A DNA stretch of 64,000 nucleotides from Branchiostoma floridae. Its lineage: Eukaryota; Chordata; Leptocardii; Amphioxiformes; Branchiostomatidae. The translations under genes were made by a program, and so were the position numbers. A model generated the notes under the pieces. That model saw only the letters and a list, made by a program, of their open reading frames with translations. It was not told the DNA's origin and searched no databases. The stretch is taken from positions 23,388,018 through 23,452,017 of the forward strand of contig NC_049988.1 of the NCBI RefSeq assembly GCF_000003815.2, read 5' to 3'. Every line of letters starts with the position of its first letter. Position 1 is the first letter of the stretch. Below are positions 1 to 11,530 of the stretch, one piece after another.

Positions 1-1902
1 CACTACCAGGATACGGGACGTCACAAACAGCACACACCAGACAGGTATAATGCTTGTCCTGGAATGTACATTGTATAAAAAACATGTTAAAAACACTATG
101 AACATTATATAATTGCAAAGAGCACACGAACACTTAAGCTTCCTGTAAGCAGGCAAATAACATGATGTAAGTTTTTGTAACAAAGAAAGCCATGCCGGAC
201 ACCTATAATATAACACTCTCTCAGAACAAACAAGCAAGCTTTACATCACAGACTACATCTGATTCATACTGAGATAATGCTTTCCTGGACAAACACAATG
301 CTGCAAACAGCACACCATCTGACAGGTCAGAGCTCCAAATACCTCCTGCATATGCAGGTTAGTGCAGGTAAAATTGGAGCTGTGCAAGTACTTCTGGTGT
401 CTCTCTGCACCTAACCTGCACTGTCCATGTATTATGTTTTATACACAAATGGCATATGATGTAGGTGTATGTAACACTGGTCATTTTATTCTTGCAAAGA
501 CACAAGCCATTTGGAAATTCAAGCAAAATTGCTGTTCTACCTTCAAGTGAGATATCAGGTTGTAGCTCTTGACATACTGAGTATGATGATATGAAAATTA
601 TTATTGTACAACGTTCACAACTTAAGATATCATTGATGAAATATGCAAGGAGACCGCGGTCTTTTTAGAGCATCCCGATATCTTCTTGGGCCGCCCGTTG
701 GAGAGAAATTGGAACACCGACGGGGTAAACTTACTCGGGCCGTCGGTCTAAACTCCCAACCCTACGGACAAAAGCCTAAAAAATCATGAAACCCGTCGGT
801 TTCTTTGTGTCCCGAGGGCCGAGAATTTGTCTCCTCACACCTCTCAGAGGGGTATAAGGGAGAGGTGTGAAAGGCGTGAATTGAACAATAATACAACCCT
901 CGGTCATGAAATGAACCCGACGGGCTCATATCATAACTGACGGTTTTTCAGTTAGAATGGGTTTGAGTTGATAATATTAATAAGCAAAATTCAAACCCCT
1001 CAGACTGTTGCCAGAGTGAAACAGTCATCGCTAGTATACATGTATTCTGAGAATGGTCACCACTTCTCTCATCCTGAAGCAGCCCAAATTTGTCCAATAG
1101 TCAAATGTTGCACTGTGACAACACCTAAATAAACATTCTTTATTATAACCATAAAAATACAAATCTGATATGCACTGGTATCTTCCTCACAAACTGAACG
1201 TAATCCAAACTTTTTTGGATGTGAATAGTTTGTCTCCTAAAATTATCAAGTACTTATCAGTAGTAATATAAGGTGTGAAGGGACTTTTGTTTTCTACAAG
1301 GATGCAAACAATGAACTGCTGGGAGCTACAATCATTATGATTATCTAAGCTTTGGGGTTTTTTTTTTACTTCTTTTCTGGAAGCAGTGGAAGACAAAGTG
1401 TCCCACTTTTTTTAATAATGTGAGTGGGTTATGTGATGTTAACAGGCCTAGGGTTATAGTTTTGTTTTCGTCTTTAAACGTTTGGAAATTTTATGGGTTT
1501 TGTAGGCCTCTTGGAATAACTCTAAAATTTGTTTCCTTGTCATTCAATAGAAAGGCAGTTTGACTTAGAAGTAAAATGTACCATGTATTTCGTCTTTCAC
1601 TGGTTTTGAAATACAATAGTTACACTCACAGGTTCTTTCGCCCACAGGTAGCATTTCGTGCTGCCATTTCTCAATTTCAAGGGGGTGGGTGCTAATTCTG
1701 AGTTTACACATTGCTGATCCTACCTCCTGTTTATCAAGTAACGTTATATAATTTTCCATTGAGTATCCACTATCCCTTCTTTAGTTTGTTGGAAAATCTT
1801 AACTTACCATTATCTTTAGACAGTGTATGAAAAAAATGTCTGGATATATACATCTTCCAGTCTTTTTCTTAACAATTGACATATAAGGTACATGTACCTG
1901 AG

Positions 1903-2120
1903 AGAGTGCTCCCAAATAATAGAAGTTTATTTGCAAGTTCATGCCTGAGGGCTAATTGCAAGTACATGGTATAAACATAGGATATATGTATATACAAGTG
2001 ACAATGAACAGATAAACAATACTCTACTCTAATTAATACTAGTGTTGACTTCTTTTTTGGAAACAGGGAGACGAAAAGCCCTTTTCTACAGTTTCTGGGT
2101 TCTGTGATTTCAAGAGATTG
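1903..2120 (+). repeat. Dispersed ~230 bp repeat, copy 1
   Basis: Begins with GTTTATTTGCAAGTTCATGC and GCTAATTGCAAGTACATGG and contains ACTTCTTTTTTGGAAACAGG and GTTCTGTGATTTCAAGAG. The same order of blocks recurs at 2684-2985 (plus) and 4530-4770 (minus), with a fragment at 1368-1435. A short interspersed element is likely; no Pol III boxes were identified. Confidence 0.6.
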
Positions 2121-2683
2121 AATAATCAACAACTACTGTCAATTATCCATTTAGTGTGAATGACCTTTGTTGTCTGCTGTGTTCCACTTTGCATACAAAA
2201 AGCACAACAGTTAGAAATCTTTCTGTGCAATCTTTTTGTGTATTCTAACAATTACCATGTTAAAAAGATGAAGGTTTGGCTCTTAGATTCAGGCTTTTGT
2301 TTCTATTTCAATCGTCAGGCTTTCCTTTTGTCTGCCTGAGCCAAACACCATACACTTTTAAGGGTTAAAAAGAATACTTGACAAGATAGAATTAGAAAGC
2401 CACATAGAACACATTAAAAAATAATTCAAAACAGGTTCAAGCTTAAACACATAACACTTAAAAAATTAATTCAAAAGTTTGAGCCTAAGCTATGTAAGGA
2501 CTAAAGGAGAGTTATAAGCATCATCAGATGCTAATCTAAAAACGGTTTTGTTGGTTTTGGTAAGCCCGGGATTGATTTGTGAGTATAATTCTCCAACCCA
2601 TGGCCAGGTTCTTGCTAATACTACTAGTAGCTTGTTCTAACCTGTCAGAGGTGGACCCCTAGTTCTGCCTCGGTATTAGATCA

Positions 2684-2985
2684 ATAGAAAGAAAGTTTAT
2701 TTGCAAGTTCATGCCTGTAGGCTAATTGCAAGTACATGGTATAAACAAGATAGGGAATACGCATATGAAACAACCAGAGGGGCGAGGTGTTGTCATGGTC
2801 AGTTTGGCAGCGCTTGAACCCCACTGTTACACATGTAACAATGAACTGTGATAAATATTAATTTCATTCAAAGAGACAACTCAAATACTATACATGTATC
2901 TAGATAGGTTGAGTAACTTCTTTTTTGGAGGCAAAGAAAGACAAAGAGTCCCGCTTTTTCTATAATTTGTGCTCAGAGCTGTTGG
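2684..2985 (+). repeat. Dispersed ~230 bp repeat, copy 2 (interrupted)
   Basis: Same blocks as copy 1, with extra sequence in the middle. The phrase GTCAGTTTGGCAGCGCTTGA occurs within it (about 2790) and again just after it (about 2998), a local direct duplication. Confidence 0.55.
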
Positions 2986-3084
2986 TGTGCACATGGTCAG
3001 TTTGGCAGCGCTTGAACCCCACTAATATTCAGATTTGCGAATAATTGTCATCATGTCAACACAAAAGCAGCTTGAATTTGTCTT

Positions 3085-3127
3085 ACCAAGGAGGTTAAAG
3101 AATCACTCTTTCTTTAACCTCCTTGGT
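3085..3127. mobile_element. 43-bp hairpin mini-element with CTT target duplication
   Basis: ACCAAGGAGGTTAAAGAA and its inverse form a perfect 18-bp stem with a 7-base loop, flanked on both sides by CTT. A second copy lies at 3926. Almost the entire element is its own terminal repeat. Confidence 0.65.
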
Positions 3128-3925
3128 CTTACATCCGGGTACATGGGGTCATAGTTGGCAGCGTCATGTGTGAAAGTGGAAGTTTTTTACTTTCAATGTA
3201 TGGCTTCCATGAACTTTACCCACAAAACTGTCTGGATTTCACCTTTGTGATAGTGAAACAAAATTGAATCATGATATAAGTATTAAACCGTTGTAGATTC
3301 TATTCTGACTGATGATCTGTTCTCAAATCTTGAACTTTTTCTTTAAATTGCACTTTATATTTCAATCCTGGATTACTGTTGAAATACTTGATATGCTTTT
3401 GTTTACACTATACTTCAAACTATAGCCTTTGGTTCAAGGGTGGGAACATTAGCTCCATTTATGAGATATTCACCATTTGAGAATTGAAGTTAAGACTCAA
3501 AGGATTACACTGCTGTCTGTGACTCCACGGGTGAGCCTTGCGTCATCCAAGTCTGGCTGCAAAAATGCCTGTTTGTACTACCAGAAAGTATGCAAATAGC
3601 TATGCCCACGAATAACAATTGGGAGCCAAGAGTCATAAAAGACAATGGTTCTTTTACCAGGTGTCATTGTTGGTCAGGCGTATTCAGTATTCAAATTCCT
3701 GTTGCACACTTGACAAAACACCTTGACAGAACTAGGAAAAAAACTGGGATACAAGAAAAAAACAAAGTAGTGTTTTCTCTGTGAAAAAACAAACAAACTA
3801 AAGACCTGATGGATATTTTTCTGGCTCACACTGTCACAGTTTTATTCATCATCAGGTACCTTTTCATTAGCAAAAAAATAATTGTCAAAGCGCGCAAAGC
3901 CTGGATGCACAGCCTCAAATGTCTA

Positions 3926-3959
3926 ACCAAGGAGGTTGAAAAAAGGAAACCTCCTTGGT
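3926..3959. mobile_element. 34-bp hairpin mini-element with CTA target duplication
   Basis: ACCAAGGAGGTT and its inverse flank a 10-base loop; the flanking trinucleotide is CTA on both sides. Shorter relative of the hairpin at 3085. Confidence 0.65.
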
Positions 3960-4529
3960 CTAACTCGTTCATTAGTTTCACCTGATAGCCTTCTGAGAAT
4001 ATCCGATTCCTGTGGTAAACCCATTCTGTTATATGTTTGTGAAATTTGGGGTTCTGAGAAATTATGATACATCTCTGATCGAAATTACACACAACCAATT
4101 CTGCAAAAACATTTAGGCATTCATCCAAGTTGGAGTCTCTAGAAATAGTAGTAAGTTAGCATGTAGGTCCGAATTAGGCAGATTTTCCACTAGACATAGA
4201 TATTTCCGTTCGACTTGTAAAATATTGGCTAATAAAAAGTATGTAATGTTTCACACAAATCGATTTTACTAAGCATCCATTTACAAGTAAACGCACTCTT
4301 GAAACAGCACAACTCTCTTGTAAATGGCTGGAGAAGTTCATTGTTGCAGCATGTTAAAGAAATACTTGATTATAGTGGATATTTTTATCTCTGGTACTCA
4401 GACAACTCACTCTGTGACCCTGTATATGTATGTTATCTGATAAGGAACAGAATTACAGATATGTATATCCAGACGTTTCTACATAATATAAGTATAGAAT
4501 AGATTCCCCACACCCACAGACGAACAGAA

Positions 4530-4770
4530 AGCCACTTTTCTCTTGAAATCGCAGAACCCACAAATTGTAGAAAATGTGGGGCTTTCCGTCTCCCTCTGCT
4601 TCCAAAAAAGAAGTCAAACCCAACCAGTTTAGAAATAGCCAACACTAGTATTATAGTAGAATATTGTTTATAACTGTTTATTGTCACTTCTATATCTCCT
4701 ATATTTACACCATGCACTTGCAATTAGCCCTCAAGCATGAACTTGCAAATAAACTTCTCTATTCATCAAC
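4530..4770 (-). repeat. Dispersed ~230 bp repeat, copy 3, minus orientation
   Basis: Reverse complement carries the blocks of the 1903 copy in the same order, including TTTGCAAGTTCATGCTTGAG and GCGATTTCAAGAG. Confidence 0.6.
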
Positions 4771-5816
4771 CCAGATTAGACATAGGCTGAGTTCCTCACA
4801 ATTCAGCCCCCTGGTTGCAAAGAGAGAGTAGTTGGCCCACCAAATAAATAATAATAAACTGGCACCAGCCACCCTGCTGGGAGGCCAGTGGCAATTTCGT
4901 TATCTAAGAAGGTTACAAGGACAATCCCTAAGTCTTGTGTGATTAAAACAAAATAATAAATATCGGACCCGGTGTAGTTCCTTGGGCAGACAAGGCTGTG
5001 CTTTTCTTTCAAAGATAACTTTTCTTCATATGAATCATTGAAATCAAGCAAATTGTCTTGATTTAGCTAACTATATACAAAACAATCTTTTCCCGCCTTT
5101 AGCGGGGGACGGGTCAGTAATATTTCCCGAGGATCTTCTGTCCACCCCGTCGGTCTGTACCTGAGTTGCCAGGTAGTCTGAATTTGTCATACACGTGCTA
5201 ATTACACAAGCTTACCAGGTGTGAATTCTTTTTGAATAACAGCTTTTTGGTGCATTCTATTTAATTCAGTGATTTTCATGGTGTTAATTGTATGCGGTCT
5301 TCAATCGGGGTAAGCTCTGAAGACCGACGGTTTGACTTGATTGAGCCAGCGGGCTCAAGAATTTTCTTCGGGTTTCGGTGTCTAACCCTCGGGATAAGCA
5401 ATTTTCAAAGTCAAATATCTCAAAAAATTTGTACGTTATGACCATAAAAAAGGAGCCTCATACTCCAGATAACATGATCTTTCCAATGGTATGTAAAACT
5501 TTCATGTATGTTCAGGAAGAAAAAAGTTGAAAAATGGGGATTTCGGAAAACAACTTTCCTAGAATGGAGTGACTGGTGTTATGTGGATTGTTATTAGTTG
5601 CATTGACTGTTACCACCTATTAAGAATAAAAGAAAAAAAAAGCAATGTTCCTTTTCAGTATGATGTATACTTCCTAAATTTAGAGTGGTGCATGTGAAAT
5701 TTGTCCGGTGCAGGTAATTTTCAATGTTACCTGCACAAGTGAAGGTACAATGTATGAAGGAAAAGGTTTTTTCAAGCCCTGACAGGAACAAATGTCATGC
5801 TGTCAATCAAACCCAC

Positions 5817-8800
5817 CTGTCATTGATGCTGTACTCGTTGGTGACAGACTTGGGCAGCGGAGACACTCCCGCCACACTCAGCTCCTCTATCAGGTACTCC
5901 TGAAAAAGTCACAACAACACAAAAATTCCTGAACCATTGCCTTCATCTATACCAGTACAACTATCTTATCTGTATCTACTCTATGCAAGGGCATCTCATT
6001 CAGGTGCAGGACTTAGTGCTTTTCTATGCTATATACTATATACATTTTGTTTAACACCAGGCTGGCCGGAATCTAATGTAAATGCAGAAATGTTCACGGT
6101 TTTTGCGGTGACCACTTTACCGCGAACCTAAAACCACCGCAAAAATTTTTCTATTATGGTATTAGATTGCAGTCTATGGTGATACCGCGAAATTAAAACC
6201 ACCACGAAAAGTCATTTTTCCCGCTACCGCGTAATTAAATCCTTGCGAACTTAAATGCATTTACAGTATGTGTTTTGGCATCATAACTAACATGGAATGG
6301 GGCCTTTTGATTGGTCCATGGCACCTGGCTATATGATGATTCATATTGAACAATAATTATACAAATGTATGACTATGAGTACAATATGACTGTTGCTCAG
6401 TTCTGTCTGTCCCTTTCCTCACCTCTTCTTGCTGAGTTGTGTTGATGACGATGACAAGGTTGGAGTCTTCACAGTACAGCTGCAGGTAGTTCAGTAGTAC
6501 CCTGTCCGCACCCAGGCCTCTGTAACATACAACAGTACTTAACTATGGTACGTATATGGTACTGAACATGGTACTAGTACACAGTAAGTTGTCGGTAGTT
6601 CAGTAGTACCCTGTCCACACCCAGGCCTCTGTAACATACAGCAGTACATGCACTTAATTATGGTACACACACAGTACTGAATTGTGGTACCTACCATGGT
6701 ACACAGTCTAGCTGCAGGTAGTTCAGTAGTAGCCTGTAGGCCCAGGTCTCTGTAACATACAGCTGCAGTACTAGTACTTAAATATCATGGTAGTGATAGT
6801 ACACACATGGTACTGAACTGTGGTACCAACCATGGTACACTGGAGAGCTGCAGGTAGTTTAGTAGTATCCTGTCTGCACCAAGGCCTCTGCAACATACAG
6901 CCGCAGTACTTAACTATGGTACTATAGGTACTGACGACCACAGTGCACAGTAAGTTTGTGGTAGTTCAACATGTACTCTGTCTGCACCCAGACCTCTGTA
7001 ACATACAGCAGTACTTAACTATGGTACACTGAACTGTGGTACCAACCATGGTACACAGTACAGCTGCAGGTAGCTCAGTAGTCTGTCTATGGTACACACT
7101 TGGTACTGAACTCTGGTACTAAGCATGGTACACTGTGCAGCTGCAGGTAGTTCAGTAGTACCCTTTCTACACCCAGACCTCTGTAACATACAGCAGTACT
7201 TTACTATGGCACCATATGGTACCAAACTGTGGTACCAAACATGGTACACTGGAGAGCTGCAGGTAGTTCAGTAGTACCCTGTCTTCACCCAGGCCTCTGT
7301 AACATACAGCAGTACTTAACTATATGGTACACACATGGTACTGAGCTACGGTACCAACCACAGTGCACAGTAAGTTTGCGGTAGTTCAACATGTACTCTG
7401 TCTGCACCCAGGCATCTGTAACACACAGAAGTACCAATTATAACTATCATGGTACACACATGGTACTGAACTGTGGTACCAAGCATGGTATCCAGTAAGT
7501 TGTTGGTACCTGGCCTCTGTTAGTCTGTAACATTAAAAAAAAATATTGTCAATGACTATCCAATGTCCCTGAGATATGACAACTGTAATAGCTCCTTTGT
7601 TTGAGCATCTACAGTAACTCATATAGTAAGGTTCTTTTTGCACAACCAGAAAATAACTTACTTCCGACGTTTCCTTGTCTCAATTAAGTTATTTTCTGGT
7701 TGTGCAAAAAGAACCTTACTATATGAGTAACTGTCGATGCGATAACGAAGTTGCTATTTCTGCTGTCATATCTGAGGTACATTGGATAGTCATTGGCAAG
7801 ATATTTTATTTAATGTGCCAGACTAACGGAGGACAGGTACGAACAACTTAGTGGGTACCATGCTTGGCACCACAGGTCAGGACGNNNNNNNNNNNNNNNN
7901 NNNNNNNNNNNNNNNNNNNNNNNNNNNNNNNNNNNNNNNNNNNNNNNNNNNNNNNNNNNNNNNNNNNNNNNNNNNNNNNNNNNNCAACCTGATGAAGTTA
8001 TTCACGGATCTACAGTAACTCTTGGCATGCATTCCCAGTATACCGTGATGGACGTCACGAATCAGGAAAAATGGAGATAAAAACGCTTTGTCAAGACCTG
8101 CATGGTACGTGCATGTCTCTTCACGGGAGGAAGATATCACACATCTCAAACCAAAGAAATCCCTCACATCTATAGACGTTAAACCGGAGAGTGAGTGAGT
8201 GAGTGAGTCACACTCAGGGTTGACAATCACGGCAAAGTCTAAGTATGATATCACCCCTGACAACTTAGCCACAGTATTCGGTTATTAGGGGTGCCTTGCT
8301 TATGAATATTAATGAGCTTGCCCTTATATGGGCAGTCAGCCGTTGGGGATCGGGCGTCGGCATGGTGAGCAAACAAAGCCATGGTAATACGTAACATGAT
8401 TGGCTGATAGCTTCCCAGCGGCCTTTGCGAGACAGCTTGCGACAACAACAAGCCCAAGAAAGGCCTATTCTCTAATTGGTCGACAGCTTGTTTGTGGCGA
8501 CAATCATAATAGCCACTGATAGGGCATGGGATAGCAGGGACCCATAAGGTAATGCCGTTGGGGACCGGGCGTTAGGAGGATGCTATAGAGTATGCAAATT
8601 TGTTAGGGTAGACATTTAAGTTTCAGTCAGCAGAATCTAATTAGAGTCCCTGCCAGTAGAATCATTATGCCATATAATGGTAGCGTACATCTTTCCTTGT
8701 AACAATTAACCTTATTCTTTATAGTCCAAGTTCAAAATAATGATGAATGTGCATCAGAATAGTTTGAAGGTAGTTATCAAACAATCTTTATAGTATAACC

Positions 8801-11462
8801 GTTCCACTGCGTGATGCCACGATCATGGTTTCAGCCTCCCCTCTTTCCCCCGAGGCATCACTAATTATTGGCCACCCCCCGACATACATTGGGGGAACAG
8901 GCTTGTTTCCATGTTTACATGTAGTACAGTACTGTACACAATTCCATTTCATAATTCATATATACGAGGGTAAAAACCACACTCAGGCTACGGTCTGTAT
9001 TTAGGTGTCCCACCACAAATACAGCACTCAAACAACTGTGGGACATACAGACATTACACATTGTATGACATTTTTTTTTGCTTTCCGACGTCACGTAGCA
9101 GACAAGGTTAAGGTCGCTGTGACAGCTAGACGGCCAGGTGTGGGTCTGTAGTGCGTAACTGATACCAGGAATGCCACTGTAACATGATAAGCTTGATAAG
9201 GAATTCGACACCAGGTGCAGCTTTAGAGCACCCTTGGACCAAGATACAGGCAAGGTGATCTTCTCTGAAAGTACTGAATCTTTTCATCCATGAAGAAAAA
9301 TTTGTATAAACAAATTAATAATAAGAATACATTTATCTGTTACTGGTCATTAGTAATTCAGTGATAGTTGGGCACAAGCCTGTTATGTCTAGACAGATTT
9401 TGCCAAGCACATCAGGGTATGCCTTCTTGACATACTTTAAACATTAGGTTCTTTCTTCCCCCACCCCCACATACTAGTGGGTACCCAAAACAGATTGTCA
9501 ACCTGCAACTTAACACGAGACTTCACGCATGTCTGTATCTTTTCCTGAATCAGGTTATGATATGGTACAAAGACATACAAGTGTTACTAGTACTAGTAAA
9601 TAACATGAAATTATGTAAATTGAAACATGTTGTTGTTGTCGCATGTCGTCTGCATGAAAACGAAACCTTACAGCACGCCCCCCCCTCCCAAACCCAAGTC
9701 TGACTTTCTCTCAGATTCAAGTTCCCCAAGAAAGTTACACATACTTTGCCCTTATTATTTGTGAGAATATGATGTAAAGACATGTTATGACGTTGATGAT
9801 GTTACTAGTAGAAACGAATTATGTATGTAACTTTATAGGTCATGTTTAGCTAGGAATCTGGCTAAGAAATCATCATCAGGTACTAGTATGTTGTTGTCGT
9901 CTGTTTGACAAACTTTGAAGGCTTTTCACCAAGCCCCCTCGCCACTCTAAGTCTAACTTTCTCTCAGATTAGTTCCCCAAGAAAGTCCCACGTACTTTGC
10001 CGTTACAGTGAATAGAATATGATGTAAAAACAAATAATGACGATGTTACAAGTAGACAGGAATTATGTTTGTAAACTAGATCATGCTTAGCTAGGAATCA
10101 TCATCAGGTATGTTGTTGTCATCTGTGTGACAAACTTTGAAGGCTTTTCACCAAGTCCCCTCGCCACTCTTACTCTAACTTTCTCTCAAACTAGTTCCCC
10201 AAGAAGGTCCCACGTACTTTGCCGTTACAGTGAATAGAATATGATGTAAAAACAAATAATGACGATGTTACAAGTAGACAGGAATTATGTTTGTAAACTA
10301 GATCATGCTTTAATAGCTAGGAATCATCATCAGGTATGTTGTTGTCATCTGTGTGACAAACTTTGAAGACTTTTCACCAACCCCCCTCCCACTCTCAGTC
10401 AAACTTTCTCTCAGATTATTTCCCCAAGAAGGTCCCACGTTCTTTGCCGTTACAGTGAATAGAATATGATATAAAAACAAATAATGACGATGTTACAAGT
10501 AGACAGGAATTATGTTTGCAAACTAGATCATGCTTAGCTAGGAATCATATCATCATCAGGTATGTTGTTGTCATCTGTGTGACAAACTTTGAAGACTATT
10601 CGCCAAGCTCCCTCCCCATTCCAAGTCTAGCTTTCTCTCAGAATAGTTGCCCAAGAAAGACCCACGTACTTTGCCGTTCTGGTGAGTAGAATATGATGTA
10701 AAAACAAATAATGACGATGTTACGAGTAGACAAGAATTATGTTTGTAAACTAGATCATGCTTAACTAGGAATTATCACCAGGTATGTTGTTGTCATCTGT
10801 GTGACAAACTTTGAAGGCTTTTCACCAAGTCCCCTCCGCACTCCAAGTCTAACTTTCTCTCAGAATAGTTGCCCAAGAAAGTCCCACGTACTTTGCCGTT
10901 AAGGCGAGTAGAATATTATGTTAAGACACATAATGACCATACTACTACTACTAGTAGTAGACACGAAAAATTATGTAAATTATGTAAAGTTGATAACCTA
11001 ACCGAAGAACTCTAAATCTACTCTACTCTTGATCGATCGATCGTGTTGTTGTCGTCTGTGTGACAAATTTTGAAGACTTTTCGCCAAGCGCCCTCACCAC
11101 TCTAAGTCTAGATTTCTCTCAGATTATTTCCCTAAGAAAGTCCCACATACTTTGCCGTTATTGTGAGTAGAATATATGATGTTAAGACAGGTAATGACCA
11201 TGCTATTACTAGTAGTAGACACGAAAAATAATGTAAACCCAGTAAACAAGACCATGTTGTTGTCGTCTGTGTGACAAACTTTGAAGGCTTTTCGCCAAGC
11301 TCCCTCCCCACCCCAAGTCTAACTTTCTCTCAGATTAGTTCCCTAAGAAAGTCCCACGTACTTTGCCGTTATGGTGAGCCCGTCTTCGTGCAGGGCGTCC
11401 AGGAATATCTCGTTCTCGTACTGAAGCAGACGGACGGCGGAGTTTGCTGCGGGCGCCGCCAT
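5817..11462 (-). CDS. ERCC4: DNA repair endonuclease XPF, first three coding exons (partial)
   Basis: Three minus-strand exons join in frame: exon 1 11462-11362 (33 codons plus 2 bases, donor GTACGT), exon 2 6519-6423 (acceptor TTACAG, donor GTGAGG) and exon 3 5899-5817 (acceptor TTTTTCAG, donor GTGGGT). The joined peptide starts MAAPAANSAVRLLQYENE, continues DGLTITAKGLGADRVLLNYL, then VIVINTTQQEEEYLIEEL and ends LPKSVTNEYSINDR. This tracks the N-terminus of vertebrate XPF (LLEYERQ, DGLVV, GLGADRLL, LVLNTQPAEEEYFI, VTNE), the start of the degenerate SF2 helicase-like domain. In known biology XPF pairs with ERCC1 and cuts 5' of bulky lesions in nucleotide excision and crosslink repair in the nucleus. 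Exon 3 ends in phase 2. The next exon (expected to encode a YEVYTQGG-like stretch) was not found to the left, so the gene runs off the window. Intron 1 is about 4.8 kb and full of repeats. Confidence 0.93.
6074..6268. mobile_element. MITE with TGTAAATGCA ends (TA target)
   Basis: Left end TAATGTAAATGCAGAAATG and right end (reversed) TACTGTAAATGCATTTAAG form terminal inverted repeats; the interior has repeated ACCGCGAA/CCACCGC words. It sits in ERCC4 intron 2. A right-half copy is at 48189-48243 and a left-half remnant at about 56990-57069. Confidence 0.65.
6540..7532 (-). repeat. Tandem array carrying the 5' half of ERCC4 exon 2 with its splice acceptor
   Basis: About nine copies of a 110-130 bp unit follow exon 2 into intron 1, near 6578, 6700, 6838, 6945, 7055 (partial), 7130, 7250, 7365 and 7490 (partial). 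Each full unit holds, read on the minus strand, the acceptor GTTACAG, then AGGCCTGGGTG and the codons for ADRVLLNYLQLYC, followed by AT-rich spacer with many GGTACC/CCATGG words. The exon 2 donor is not included, so each unit is a decoy acceptor plus half an exon. Copies differ by scattered substitutions. Confidence 0.85.
7533..7813. mobile_element. Long-arm foldback MITE in ERCC4 intron 1
   Basis: The two halves are inverted copies. The innermost ~50-bp arms (7612-7662 and 7683-7732) are essentially perfect around a ~20-bp loop. The outer arms (CAATGACTATCCAATG to the left, CATTGGATAGTCATTG to the right) match imperfectly. TTAA occurs at both outer edges (7533-7536, 7810-7813) and could be the target duplication. 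No coding capacity. Confidence 0.75.
7885..7984. other. Assembly gap of 100 N
   Basis: Exactly 100 unknown bases, a placeholder length, directly beside the foldback element and the exon 2 array; repeats probably broke the assembly here. Confidence 0.99.
7985..9599. other. ERCC4 intron 1 interior, no gene seen
   Basis: Contains a short GAGT run near 8190 and otherwise unassigned sequence. No exon with splice sites and XPF-like coding was seen. Confidence 0.45.
9600..11361 (-). repeat. Tandem array carrying the 3' edge of ERCC4 exon 1 with its splice donor
   Basis: About eight copies of a 210-260 bp unit run up to exon 1; successive starts are near 9628, 9888, 10109, 10336, 10564, 10786, 11041 and 11251. 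On the minus strand each has the exon end (CTCACCATAACGGCAAA in exon 1, slightly altered in copies) followed by GTACGTGGGACTTTCTT, i.e. a 5' splice site. Most copies keep GTACGT or GTATGT; the copy near 10440 reads GAACGT and has lost the GT. The rest of the unit is intronic (TTGTTGTCGTCTGTGTGAC, TAATGACGATGTTAC). Confidence 0.85.
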
Positions 11463-11530
11463 GTTTGTACCGCCCGGGCTTCTTCTGCTTCCGGGTCAGC
11501 CGCGCGGCATGATGGGGGATTCTCAGTTCT
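11463..11530 (-). promoter_or_regulatory. ERCC4 5' UTR and proximal promoter
   Basis: The start codon sits in AAACATGGCGGC, which matches the YY1 consensus overlapping the initiator ATG, a common arrangement in TATA-less housekeeping genes. Upstream on the minus strand ACCCGGAAGC is an ETS-type site within a short GC-rich island. No TATA box is seen. The sites are read directly; their use is inferred. Confidence 0.5.

Larger units (their letters stand above)
1..5816. other. Probable ERCC4 intron 3 or flank; only dispersed repeats recognised
   Basis: No exon could be supported. 640-1015 and 5090-5400 share CCGACGG/CGTCGGTCT words and look like remnants of one inverted-repeat family. Other recognisable pieces (a ~230 bp dispersed family and two tiny hairpins) are listed separately. 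Elsewhere the sequence is AT-rich and unassigned. Confidence 0.5.
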
